Both the position numbers and the translations under genes were made by a program. A DNA stretch of 64,000 nt from an uncultured Anaerotruncus sp. (GTDB lineage Bacteria; Bacillota; Clostridia; Oscillospirales; Ruminococcaceae). The first letter of the stretch is position 1, and each line of letters opens with the position of its first letter. The DNA lies in the NCBI GenBank assembly GCA_944385965.1, contig CALWZG010000053.1:62001-126000 (forward strand), written 5' to 3'. Under the pieces are notes generated by a model. That model saw only the letters and a list, made by a program, of their open reading frames with translations. It ran no database searches and had not been told where the DNA came from. Positions 32,250 through 41,211 of the stretch are shown piece after piece.

Positions 32250-32319
32250 ATCCCGTCCCCATTTCATCCCACCCGATTCCGGCGTGAGCCGGAACGGGTG
32301 GGAGAAAGGGGACAGGGAC
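32250..32319 (+). other. Long hairpin directly after the Zot gene, prophage B
   Basis: Core: CCCACCC (32268-32274) with GGGTGGG (32296-32302), TTCCGGC (32277-32283) with GCCGGAA (32288-32294), loop GTGA. Outer TCCC, TCCCC and TTTC segments pair with GAAA, GGGGA and GGGA. No T-run follows, so it is a poor terminator and a good packaging-signal candidate. Confidence 0.65.
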
Positions 32320-32372
32320 AAAAAGTAAGGATTAAGGGCAGGGAAGAAGGGAAGCTCTGGGCGTAAAGGGGT

Positions 32373-32482
32373 AAAGGGCCGCTGGCCCTTTGTTCAGCCG
32401 CCGAATGGCGATAAAAAATTCCTTTTTGCCCTTGTTCCTTATTGCGTAATGATTTTCTGTCTTTTCCTGTGGCCGCAGTTTT
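32373..32482 (+). other. Hairpin plus conserved non-coding block (candidate origin), prophage B
   Basis: AAAGGGCC (32373-32380), loop GCT, GGCCCTTT (32384-32391), then the block shared with prophage A from 32393 to 32482: the GCCGCCGAATGGCG mini-hairpin, the CCTTTTTGCCCTTGTT tract and a GGCCGCAGTTT end. It lies about 320 bp before the initiator gene. Best guess is the rolling-circle origin. Confidence 0.6.
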
Positions 32483-32566
32483 TAACTGATAGCTGAGGCG
32501 TATGGGCTTTGTTCAGCAATATTCCCAGGCGATTTGTGCTTTTTATGTGGTGAGGCAGGTGCGTAT

Positions 32567-32683
32567 ATGACAGTTGCAGTTTGTGTGATTCTCTACATTT
32601 TAGTGCGTGGTTTCACGCTGGCTTATTTCCTTTATACCCTGGCGCTTTTAATCATCTACTTATTTGAGCGTTTCCAAAATTAG
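32567..32683 (+). CDS. 38-aa one-TM peptide, prophage B
   Basis: 38 aa from ATG 32567 with AGGCAGGTG upstream. Nearly the whole peptide is hydrophobic (ILYILVRGFTLAYFLYTLAL) with a charged FERFQN end. It sits between the origin-like block and the initiator. Small hydrophobic peptides are common in inoviruses. It may have no function; support is only the ribosome site and composition. Confidence 0.4.
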   Translation: MTVAVCVILYILVRGFTLAYFLYTLALLIIYLFERFQN

Positions 32684-32805
32684 GTAAATCTGTCGGCTGA
32701 TTGCTGCAAAAGGGGCAGTCAGCCGGCCTAGCCCCCGTATCTGTATCACGGGGGCAATACTAGACGTAGAAAAAGGGGCTAAAAGCCTTCTGGGAGCTGG
32801 TTTCA

Positions 32806-33828
32806 TTGAAATCAAAAAATGACAGAAAAATTTTGATAGATTGGCTTACTTTTACAGTTGGTGTGGACGCTCTTTTGGATATGGATAAGGCGTACCATGA
32901 GCGGGAATTTTTTGAAAGTGTGCGGTACAGTGGAGCAAATATCTTAGAAAAGGCTTGCGGGATTTTAGGGCTGAGGCTTGCGGATGTGAATTTCTTGGAG
33001 CGGCGGGGCTGGTATGGGTATGAAATGGGGTATGTCTGCGGCGGTATACGCATCTGTTATGGCGGGTGTGATACGGTGATGGTTGATTTATCAGGCGAGG
33101 GGTGTCGTTTGGTGGAATCTTTGGCGGTAAACCATGATTGGCTGCGGGTGATTCAGCGTGTGCAGTCTTTCAGCCGACGGAATTTCAGCCGATTGGACAT
33201 CGCTTGTGATACTTTCGGTACACTCAAAATGTCTCAGATTTTTAAGTATGTTGAGGAATTTCGGTACATATCCCGCTGGAAGATGCTGCCCCGTATCGTA
33301 AAGGGACGGGAAGAAACGGTTGACTTCGGCTCGCCTAAGTCCCGCACGATGCTGCGTATTTATAATAAGTCCCTGGAGCGGCGCTGTAAGGTGGATGATT
33401 CTGTGGAGGTTCCTGAAGATTGGGTTAGGTGTGAGCTGCAATTGCGTAATGATGCCGTGGATAGCTTTTTGAGGGAGTGGGTGGCGTGCCAGGATGTTTC
33501 CAAGGTCTATTTTGGCATTATGGCGAACCAGCTGCGATTTGTGAAATCTCGGGAAAAAAATCTGGCAAGGTCCGTAACTGTGGCTTGGTGGCGCAGATTT
33601 TTAGATAATTCCGCTCCTATCAGGCTTTTGTATAATGGCGGGCTGGCTTATAACCTGCAAAGCCTGGAAAAATATCTGTATGGTCAGGCTGGCAGCTCAA
33701 TGAAAGCTTGGTTGGTGCTATCTGATTGGGATGTTGATACTATGCTGGATATGGTTGCCCGCCGTAAGGTCAATGACAGGCAGCAGGCATTGATTTCCGT
33801 CATGTCAACTTTACGAAAACACAATTAA
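32806..33828 (+). CDS. Rep_trans-type rolling-circle replication initiator, prophage B
   Basis: 340 aa from TTG 32806 (GGGAG 9 bp upstream). Initiator motifs are FSRLDIACDTFGTL, MLRIYNKSLE and WVRCELQLR. GYEMGYVCGGIRICYGG is typical of the N-terminal part. It resembles the A initiator only in motif order. It should nick at the origin-like block upstream. After its stop only 72 bp of host-like sequence separates it from the att core. Confidence 0.85.
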   Translation: MKSKNDRKILIDWLTFTVGVDALLDMDKAYHEREFFESVRYSGANILEKACGILGLRLADVNFLERRGWYGYEMGYVCGGIRICYGGCDTVMVDLSGEGCRLVESLAVNHDWLRVIQRVQSFSRRNFSRLDIACDTFGTLKMSQIFKYVEEFRYISRWKMLPRIVKGREETVDFGSPKSRTMLRIYNKSLERRCKVDDSVEVPEDWVRCELQLRNDAVDSFLREWVACQDVSKVYFGIMANQLRFVKSREKNLARSVTVAWWRRFLDNSAPIRLLYNGGLAYNLQSLEKYLYGQAGSSMKAWLVLSDWDVDTMLDMVARRKVNDRQQALISVMSTLRKHN

Positions 33829-33842
33829 ATGGTATCATTATT

Positions 33843-33920
33843 AGTGGATGCTTTGCGTACAGAAAACTAGACCGAAATACCGGGGGAGAAAAAGATACCC
33901 TTAATTTCGCTAAATGAAAA
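33843..33920. repeat. Right copy of the flanking direct repeat (host permease 3' end in prophage B)
   Basis: Matches 19482-19559 with about six or seven substitutions. It contains the last codons of the permease (VDALRTE then stop) without the rest of the gene. So it is a gene fragment carried at the right end of prophage B. Confidence 0.9.
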
Positions 33921-33937
33921 TTTAGCGAAATTAAGGG
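33898..33937. other. dif: dif-like Xer recombination site
   Basis: 40-bp perfect palindrome with a 4-nt GAAA centre (18-bp arms). Read as a Xer site it is 11-6-11: ATTTCGCTAAA (33904-33914), TGAAAA, TTTAGCGAAAT (33921-33931). It lies 24 bp before the start codon of a Xer-type recombinase. The first centre base pair TG and the CGC.AAA arm core recall other dif sites. Both prophages are joined to the chromosome at the left arm. Confidence 0.75.
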
Positions 33938-33961
33938 AGGCAAGAAAGGAGTTCTCACTTT

Positions 33962-35056
33962 ATGGCTGATTATTTGGATTGTCCCGCATATCTTAAAGAG
34001 TTCCTATTTTATCTTCTTACAATTCGAGGACGTTCTAAACGTACTGTGGATGCCTATTACATTGATTTAAGAACCTTCCTGCGCTATATAAAATGTGTAA
34101 AGATGAATCAAACTGATCCGGCGACTGTTTCATCCTTTGAGGAAATCACTATTTCCGATGTTCCTTTGGAAATCATTGCGCAAATCAGTTTAGCTGATGT
34201 ATATGAGTTTTTAAGTTTCACAATGGATAAACGTGACAATAATCCAAATACACGTTCCAGAAAAGTTTCCTCCATACGTTCCTTTTTTAAGTATCTAACT
34301 GTAAAAACCAATAAACTGGAGACGAATCCAGTGGAAAATTTAGAAGTTCCCTCCATCAAAAAATCGGTTCCAAGATATCTAACCTTGGAACAAAGTTTAG
34401 AATTACTGGTACATATTGACCCTTCCAGCAAAACTTATGAGCGGGATTTTTGTATCGTAACCCTATTTCTGAATTGTGGTATGCGTCTTTCCGAACTGGT
34501 GGGAATGAATCTGTCAGATATTAGAGAGGATACAGTTCGGTTGTTGGGTAAAGGAAATAAGGAGCGCATCATCTATCTCAATGAAGCTTGTCAGAAGGCT
34601 TTGGAGGCTTGGCTGGCTGTCCGAAAACCTACCACCAATGTTCGCTATAAGGACGCTCTTTTTTTAACCTCTCGGGGGACCCGCATCTCTGGACGCAGAG
34701 TTGAGCAGATTATCGCTGAATGTTTGCGTCAAGCCGGATTAGAGGGGCAAGGTTATTCGCCCCACAAATTACGTCACACAGCTGCCACTTTGATGTATCA
34801 GCATGGCCATGTGGACATCCGTGTCCTCAAGGAAATTTTGGGACACGCCAATCTGGCTACTACTGAAATTTATACCCATCTTTCCAATCAGCAGATGGAA
34901 ACAGCGGCTAAAAGCTCTCCCCTGTCTGGCGTGGCACCACAAAAGCGAAAAAAAGCTCCAAAATTATTGGAGCCTGGCCAAAGCGAATCCGCTGAAGCTG
35001 ATATACAGGATTCCGTCCAAAATCGCTACCAGCAAGCAGAAAACCAAGAAGAATAA
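33962..35056 (+). CDS. Xer-type tyrosine recombinase
   Basis: 364 aa. Catalytic residues are all present: R in CGMRLSELVG, K in LGKGNKERI, HKLRHT, LGHANLATT and the Tyr in EIYTHLS. The N-terminal SAM-like domain has an insertion of about 25 residues (SFEEITISDVPLEIIAQISL), and a charged disordered tail of about 50 residues follows the catalytic Tyr. Length and the neighbouring site resemble single-recombinase systems such as XerS/difSL. Neighbourhood with spoIIM matches the xerD locus of bacilli. It is likely the host chromosome-dimer resolvase and the enzyme the prophages use. Confidence 0.88.
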   Translation: MADYLDCPAYLKEFLFYLLTIRGRSKRTVDAYYIDLRTFLRYIKCVKMNQTDPATVSSFEEITISDVPLEIIAQISLADVYEFLSFTMDKRDNNPNTRSRKVSSIRSFFKYLTVKTNKLETNPVENLEVPSIKKSVPRYLTLEQSLELLVHIDPSSKTYERDFCIVTLFLNCGMRLSELVGMNLSDIREDTVRLLGKGNKERIIYLNEACQKALEAWLAVRKPTTNVRYKDALFLTSRGTRISGRRVEQIIAECLRQAGLEGQGYSPHKLRHTAATLMYQHGHVDIRVLKEILGHANLATTEIYTHLSNQQMETAAKSSPLSGVAPQKRKKAPKLLEPGQSESAEADIQDSVQNRYQQAENQEE

Positions 35057-35656
35057 ATATCGGATACAATAATTTTGGATTTTTTGGCGGTCGCCTTCCC
35101 CGCTGCTCCATGTGGTTTTGAGAAGCGAAAGGGATAATTTTAGAGAGGACTTCCCTGCCCAAATCAGCAGCAAGGTTCCTAAAATCATGATTGGAAAAAT
35201 CAACAGCAATACATAAAATATTCCCTGTGTTCCATATTGCTGATAAAGCGTACCCACCGAAAATCCATATCCCAATCCCTTAACCAGCAAAACCAACAGA
35301 ATCAACAATTGTGCAATGGTGCAGAATCCACAAAGAAACAGCAGCAATAAAGAGGATGCAAAGGAAAAAAAGGTTGCCACCATAATCTGAGTGAAGGACA
35401 TCAACTGACGTTCTTCTATATAGGTTCCCAATAAACTCTGAAGAATGGCCATTGTTTCAGGGCTGCAATATTCTACCAGCAAAGTACCTCCCAATACTCC
35501 CAACAAAAAAGCGGACGCTAGCAGATATTGCAGCAGATGTTCCTGAAAATCTTTTTTCACTCCTCTCAAAAGTCCCATAGGACTGCTTCGAATGGTTTTC
35601 ATAGATGGTGTCTTTTGTTGAAGAATCTTGTCCAAATCTGAAGGAGATAAATACAT
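34964..35656 (-). CDS. spoIIM: Stage II sporulation protein M (SpoIIM)
   Basis: About 230 aa with five or six TM segments; part of the DMP engulfment machinery of sporulation. I start at ATG 35656, since the longer open frame (to 35713) runs through a terminator-like hairpin; a later ATG (KTIRSSP) is also possible. The 3' end overlaps the recombinase gene by 93 bp in antisense. spoIIM beside a xer gene is also seen in Bacillus, supporting the call. Confidence 0.78.
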   Translation of the reverse strand: MYLSPSDLDKILQQKTPSMKTIRSSPMGLLRGVKKDFQEHLLQYLLASAFLLGVLGGTLLVEYCSPETMAILQSLLGTYIEERQLMSFTQIMVATFFSFASSLLLLFLCGFCTIAQLLILLVLLVKGLGYGFSVGTLYQQYGTQGIFYVLLLIFPIMILGTLLLIWAGKSSLKLSLSLLKTTWSSGEGDRQKIQNYCIRYLFFLVFCLLVAILDGILYISFSGFALARLQ

Positions 35657-35658
35657 AA

Positions 35659-35710
35659 AAGCCAGCACACCCTTTCCTTTTGACTTCTTAAGGAAAGTAT
35701 ATGCTGGCTT
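35659..35710 (-). terminator. Terminator after the SCIFF maturase gene
   Basis: AAGCCAGCA with TGCTGGCTT and CTTTCCTT with AAGGAAAG make a long interrupted stem (35659-35679 with 35690-35710). On the - strand it ends with TTTTATG, where the spoIIM start lies. Confidence 0.7.
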
Positions 35711-35736
35711 CATTATTTTTTATGCGGACAAGGAAG

Positions 35737-37104
35737 TTATAAGGTGGCTGCCTTTATCATAATAGCACACTCCACCCGTTTCTTCTCTAATTCACAAGAA
35801 AGTTTAAAGGGTTTGAGAATATCGCCGCTATACTGCATGCTGTTGGCGTTGCATCCGCCAGAGCAATAGAATTTTGCCCAACAATGACGACATTCTTCCT
35901 TGCCATAAACGGTGGCGGCCGCAAATTTACTCTTCAGGTCCAAATCTAAAGATTGGTCAAAAACATTTCCCATTTTCCAATCCTCATGACCCACAAACTG
36001 GTGGCAAGGGTATACATCCCCAGAAGGAGTAATGGCTACATACTCATTGCCGCAACCGCATCCCCGTAGCCTTTTGATAGCGCAGGGGCCTTGGTCCAGG
36101 TCAATCATAAAATGGAAGAAATTAAAATCCTGACTGGTGCCATAACGCTCAATCATAATCTTGGCCAAACGCTCATACTCTGCAAACACCTCAGGCAAAT
36201 CTTCCTCAGTCAACGCATAAGGCGCGGATGGGTCCGCTACCACAGGCTCCACCGATACTTGGTCGAAGCCCATATCCGCCAGATGCAGCACATCTTCCGC
36301 AAAATCTTTATTATATTTGGTGAAGGTGCCCCTAGCATAGTACTGGTCATAAGGGCCATTTCTTCTCAGTTCCACCAGCCGCTGGAATTTTGGCATGATG
36401 GTGTCATAGCACCCTCTGCCATCTACACGAGAGCGGACTCTGTCATTTACTTCTTTGCGTCCATCAATAGACAACACCACATTGGACATTTCCCGGTTGA
36501 TAAAATCAATTTTATCATCATCCAGCAAAAGCCCGTTTGTGGTAATAGTAAAGCGGAACAGTTTATTATGCTCTTTTTCCAAGGAACGAGCGTAACGGAC
36601 AACCTCTTTTACCACATCGAAATTCATCAGAGGTTCCCCACCGAAGAAATCCACTTCCAGATTATGGCGGCCCTTGGAATAGTGAATCAGATAATCAATG
36701 GCTGCTTTCCCAACCTCAACAGACATCAATTCACGATGCCCCATGTACTCCCCTGTATCAGCGAAACAATATTTGCATCTTAGATTACAGTCATGGGCAA
36801 TATGCAGACACATAGCCTTTACTGGAGATGGGGTCATCATCTTGGCGAATTGGTCATAGTCATCACTGGAAAAAAGCTGATCCGCCTTGTGAAGCTGTAA
36901 AATTTCCTGATAGCTTTCCTGAATATCCTCCACCGGGTAATCCGCCGCTAAGGACTCTATCGCCTTTTGGGGACAAGCTTCAGGCAGGTTATCTTCCGAG
37001 ACAAAATCTAAAAGGTGGTAAAAAAGCTCATCTACCACATGAACCGCGCCGCTATTTACATCCAACACAATGTTGTAGCCATTTAATTGATATTTATGTA
37101 TCAT
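35737..37104 (-). CDS. scfB: Radical SAM SCIFF peptide maturase
   Basis: 455 aa from ATG 37104 (GGAG 8 bp upstream). Forms thioether cross-links in the SCIFF precursor peptide. An N-terminal RRE-like domain (about 1-90), the radical SAM cluster motif CNLRCKYC, GGEPLMNF, and a C-terminal SPASM domain with CGCG, PCHQF, CRHC and CSGGCNANS for auxiliary Fe-S clusters. The precursor gene lies 66 bp upstream. Confidence 0.95.
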   Translation of the reverse strand: MIHKYQLNGYNIVLDVNSGAVHVVDELFYHLLDFVSEDNLPEACPQKAIESLAADYPVEDIQESYQEILQLHKADQLFSSDDYDQFAKMMTPSPVKAMCLHIAHDCNLRCKYCFADTGEYMGHRELMSVEVGKAAIDYLIHYSKGRHNLEVDFFGGEPLMNFDVVKEVVRYARSLEKEHNKLFRFTITTNGLLLDDDKIDFINREMSNVVLSIDGRKEVNDRVRSRVDGRGCYDTIMPKFQRLVELRRNGPYDQYYARGTFTKYNKDFAEDVLHLADMGFDQVSVEPVVADPSAPYALTEEDLPEVFAEYERLAKIMIERYGTSQDFNFFHFMIDLDQGPCAIKRLRGCGCGNEYVAITPSGDVYPCHQFVGHEDWKMGNVFDQSLDLDLKSKFAAATVYGKEECRHCWAKFYCSGGCNANSMQYSGDILKPFKLSCELEKKRVECAIMIKAATL

Positions 37105-37170
37105 TTTATCTTCTCCAAAACACAAAATATAGGGCAGTCAACACGACTGCCCTACCATGTGGAACGCTTT

Positions 37171-37317
37171 TTATTTGCGTTTGCTCTCACATTTCTGATT
37201 CGCAACCGTACAAGAGGTTTTGCAAGCGGACTGGCAGGAAGCCTGGCACTCACCGCAACCACCCTTCACAGCGGAAACTTTCAGATTAGCCTCATTGATG
37301 GTCTTAACATGTTTCAT
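37171..37317 (-). CDS. scfA: SCIFF ranthipeptide precursor
   Basis: 48 aa from ATG 37317 (GAGGG 8 bp upstream). Leader MKHVKTINEANLKVSAVKGG, then six cysteines spaced C-x2-C-x3-C-x3-C-x3-C-x6-C: the six-Cys-in-forty-five-residues family found in nearly all clostridia. Modified by the downstream radical SAM enzyme. Biological role unsettled; quorum sensing has been suggested for ranthipeptides. Confidence 0.96.
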   Translation of the reverse strand: MKHVKTINEANLKVSAVKGGCGECQASCQSACKTSCTVANQKCESKRK

Positions 37318-37390
37318 TGGTCTATCCCTCGTTTCTTTATGAGATTCTGGAAAAATTATATCATATTTCCCTAGAAAATTCAATTGCTTA

Positions 37391-37792
37391 TCATTTAAAT
37401 TTTTTCTTTTTATTGACTCCTACAACGCCGCCAATGGCGGAAGCCAGTAAGACTGCCGCCAATTTGCTGACGCCCTCTGCCCCAAATCCAGGTCCATTGG
37501 CCAGCATACTGGCTGCCAGCAGCATTAAAAACAGGCATCCACCACAAAGCAATCCCAGCAAAAGCCCCTTTTCTCTGGAAAGAACTGCGCATAAAAAGCC
37601 TGCGGCAAGTCCTCCCCCTACAAAGGAAATTGTGGCTAAAACAGACACCACTCCTTGTGGACAATCACGAAAAGTGACAAGCGTTGCCATCAGGGACAAC
37701 AACAAAAAGCAAACCACCGCTCCAACTCCAACCCCATAAGTTACAGGGCGCAAAAAACGTTTTGCGGTATGTCCATCTATCTGCCTAGTCAA
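37391..37792 (-). CDS. TIGR04086-type small membrane protein
   Basis: 133 aa with four TM segments (about 20-38, 47-70, 74-92 and 105-125), Gly/Ala-rich, with basic end VNKKKKFK. Membrane proteins of this type sit between yajC and the SCIFF genes in many clostridia, as here. Function unknown. Confidence 0.75.
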   Translation of the reverse strand: MTRQIDGHTAKRFLRPVTYGVGVGAVVCFLLLSLMATLVTFRDCPQGVVSVLATISFVGGGLAAGFLCAVLSREKGLLLGLLCGGCLFLMLLAASMLANGPGFGAEGVSKLAAVLLASAIGGVVGVNKKKKFK

Positions 37793-37856
37793 ATCGCACT
37801 CCCCCCTTTTTTGTATCAGGATATGCGGTTCAACCTTTCAATATACAGGGAAAAGA

Positions 37857-38162
37857 TTATTTCTTGGATTCCACAGAGCTTTCATGAGGAGTATTGTTAG
37901 CCTGTACAGCCCAACGAGTAATGCGAACCTTGCTTCTATCAGAACCAGTTTCAATGACCAGATACTCATCCTTTACAGAAACAACGGTACCGATGATTCC
38001 TCCTATCGTAATAATCTCATCTCCCACCTCGATGCTGTTGCGCATAGCTGTGGCGGCCTTCTCACGCTTTTTCTGAGGACGGATGAGCAAAAAGTAGAAG
38101 ATCACGAAGATCAGCGCCATCATTCCAAAAGACTGTATCAGCGCGGCGTTTTGTTCATTCAT
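37857..38162 (-). CDS. yajC: Preprotein translocase subunit YajC
   Basis: 101 aa from ATG 38162 after GGAGG. One N-terminal TM (about 10-27), then RPQKKREKAA and a soluble domain with GDEIITIGGIIGTVVSV. Accessory of the SecDF complex. No secD or secF follows here; the SCIFF locus does. Confidence 0.95.
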   Translation of the reverse strand: MNEQNAALIQSFGMMALIFVIFYFLLIRPQKKREKAATAMRNSIEVGDEIITIGGIIGTVVSVKDEYLVIETGSDRSKVRITRWAVQANNTPHESSVESKK

Positions 38163-38211
38163 GTAAATACCTCCAAATGTTAATGGCGTCCTTATTATAG
38201 ACACTTCAATT

Positions 38212-38239
38212 ATTATACTATTTTATAGGTTTTTTGCAA
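38212..38239 (-). promoter_or_regulatory. Promoter for yajC and downstream genes
   Basis: On the - strand TTGCAA (38239-38234), 16 bp, TATAAT (38217-38212). It lies between tgt and yajC and would give yajC its own start. Confidence 0.6.
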
Positions 38240-38287
38240 GTGTTTTTTAGGAATTCAGCCTGTCCATTCAGCTTTTTTCATACCACT

Positions 38288-39430
<1,143 letters not shown>

Positions 39431-40057
39431 TCATTGTTTTTGTAATTTTAAAAGAACCTTTAAAAGTCCTTCCCTGTTTTTGCTTAATTTCATAAACTTA
39501 GGCAGGCTTTGGGACATCCCACTATTTACAAAATAATAAAGCCCATCACTGGCTAGATACTGTGGCTTTTCCCGAAGTCCCGCACGAATATAGTGGATTA
39601 AATACGCCAGATGTTCCCGGTTATAAGCCCAAACCGGCTTTCCACGGTAACTGGACTTGAGATAAAGCTCTAACCCACAAAATGGGTCCACAAAAGCCTG
39701 TTGATTTTTTTGAACCATTGGAGCGATTTGTTCTTTCCCACAAGCAGGGCATTTTACCTTTACAAAATGATAGCCGTTCTGCCCAAGGTTTAAAGAGAGA
39801 CGAAACCATCTTCCGCAGGCTGTACAGCAGCCTTCAGCAGTTGCCTTCTGATAAAGGCCATTCCAACTTTGGGTAAGGTGACAGTCCTGGCAACGTAAAA
39901 GATAGGAGCCATTTTCAGGATTCTTTTTGAAGCTGGCGCACCCTCCACACTTAGGACACCGCACCAGAATTTCTTCATTTCGCAGAGTCAGAATCCCATA
40001 TTGATTATAAATGGGCATCACATCCCGAAAGCGGCTCTTTTTGACAGAAACTTTCAT
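39431..40057 (-). CDS. Zinc-ribbon protein of unknown function between queA and tgt
   Basis: 208 aa. Two zinc-ribbon-like Cys groups: CPKCGG...CQDC (about 34-58) and CCTACG...CPACGK (about 77-107). The C-terminal half (about 120-205) is basic/helical without known motif. 10 bp from queA and 12 bp from tgt, so co-expressed with queuosine genes. It may bind RNA or be a tRNA-modification helper; that is inference from the setting. Confidence 0.7.
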   Translation of the reverse strand: MKVSVKKSRFRDVMPIYNQYGILTLRNEEILVRCPKCGGCASFKKNPENGSYLLRCQDCHLTQSWNGLYQKATAEGCCTACGRWFRLSLNLGQNGYHFVKVKCPACGKEQIAPMVQKNQQAFVDPFCGLELYLKSSYRGKPVWAYNREHLAYLIHYIRAGLREKPQYLASDGLYYFVNSGMSQSLPKFMKLSKNREGLLKVLLKLQKQ

Positions 40058-40067
40058 AAGAAACTCC

Positions 40068-41099
40068 TTATAAAATCAACATGGAGTCTCCAAAAGAGAA
40101 AAACCGGTAACGTTCCTTCACAGCGATTTCATAAGTTTTCATAATATTCTCATAGCCTGCAAAGGCACTTACCAGCATAATTAAGGTGCTTTCCGGCAGA
40201 TGGAAATTGGTAATCAAGCCATCCAATACTTTAAACTGATATCCTGGGTAAATGAAGATGCTGGTGTCATCATCATCCTCCCGAATCTCCCCATTGAATT
40301 TTGTGGCCACTGACTCCAAGGTTCGGCAGCTGGTGGTTCCTACCGCAATCACCCGATGTCCCTGACGTTTGGTCTCATTGATAACATCAGCGGTTTCCTT
40401 TGGCAGGTGATAATGCTCAGAATGCATATGGTGTTCGGTAATCTCATCCACCTTCACCGGACGGAAGGTGCCAAGCCCCACATGCAGAATCACATTGACA
40501 ATGTTGACTCCCTTGGCACGGATTTTATCCATAAGCTGGGTGGTGAAATGCAGTCCAGCGGTAGGAGCTGCGGCGGAGCCAAGCTGCTTGGAGTATACCG
40601 TCTGGTAACGTTCTTTGTCTTTCAGCTTCTCGGTAATATAAGGAGGCAATGGCATACTTCCAATCTTCTCCAGAATGGGGTAAATGCTCTCTCCTTCATA
40701 TTCCATCTTTACCAGACGGTTTCCGCCTTCTACTACTTCCAGTACCTGGGCGTGGAGCAGACCCTCCCCGAAAGAGAATCGGGTGCCAACCTTTGCCCGT
40801 TTGCCCGGCTTCACCATAACCTCCCAAATATCCTTTTCCTTCTGGTCCAGCAGAAGGAACTCCATCGCCCCTTGGGTATCTTCCTTCACACCATACAATC
40901 TTGCTGGTATCACCCTTGAGGTATTTACCACCAACGTGTCCCCTGGCTCCAGATAATCAATAATATCATAAAAATGACGATGCTCAATCTGGCCGGTAGC
41001 TGGATTCAAATGCAGCAGTCTGGAATGGTCTCTAGGCTCGATAGGCGTCTGAGCAATCAGCTCCTGTGGCATATCGAAAAAAAAGTCTGATTTTTTCAT
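40068..41099 (-). CDS. queA: S-adenosylmethionine:tRNA ribosyltransferase-isomerase QueA
   Basis: 343 aa. Makes epoxyqueuosine from preQ1 in tRNA. Opens with [44 protein letters not shown] and TSCRTLES are family signatures. First gene of the queA-zinc ribbon-tgt set, divergent from the lysine operon. Confidence 0.97.
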   Translation of the reverse strand: MKKSDFFFDMPQELIAQTPIEPRDHSRLLHLNPATGQIEHRHFYDIIDYLEPGDTLVVNTSRVIPARLYGVKEDTQGAMEFLLLDQKEKDIWEVMVKPGKRAKVGTRFSFGEGLLHAQVLEVVEGGNRLVKMEYEGESIYPILEKIGSMPLPPYITEKLKDKERYQTVYSKQLGSAAAPTAGLHFTTQLMDKIRAKGVNIVNVILHVGLGTFRPVKVDEITEHHMHSEHYHLPKETADVINETKRQGHRVIAVGTTSCRTLESVATKFNGEIREDDDDTSIFIYPGYQFKVLDGLITNFHLPESTLIMLVSAFAGYENIMKTYEIAVKERYRFFSFGDSMLIL

Positions 41100-41168
41100 A
41101 AAAAAGTCCCCTATCTCTATGCAATTTACTAATTTATTGTGATAAATCCCCTGATTTTTCCGAATTTA

Positions 41169-41197
41169 TTGACATACCAGACCAAGAATGCTAATAT
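41169..41197 (+). promoter_or_regulatory. Promoter of the lysine biosynthesis operon
   Basis: TTGACA (41169-41174), 17 bp, TAATAT (41192-41197). Transcription should begin just before the riboswitch. Confidence 0.75.
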
Positions 41198-41211
41198 AAA
41201 TGGTATCACGC

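Larger units (their letters stand above)
26940..33914 (+). mobile_element. Inovirus prophage B, 6975 bp unit, in tandem with A
   Basis: It lies between exact 11-bp arm copies ending at 26939 and 33914. Gene order: one-TM protein and repressor (- strand), 87-aa early protein, acidic TM protein, major coat, terminator, 50-aa protein, two secreted/anchored proteins, 84-aa TM protein, Zot ATPase, origin-like block, 38-aa TM peptide, Rep_trans initiator. The structural genes match A; the repressor, early gene and initiator do not. The last 72 bp are a diverged copy of the host permease 3' end. No integrase gene. Confidence 0.85.

Noticed and set aside
19554..33914. Integrative conjugative element or plasmid instead of phages
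   Set aside because: No relaxase of Mob type, no type IV secretion or coupling genes; the coat-like proteins, terminator position, unit size and Zot order fit inoviruses better.
26940..33914. Tandem duplication of one prophage or assembly artefact
   Set aside because: Repressor, operators, early genes and initiators are unrelated and the structural genes are diverged, so B is a separate phage and not a copy of A.
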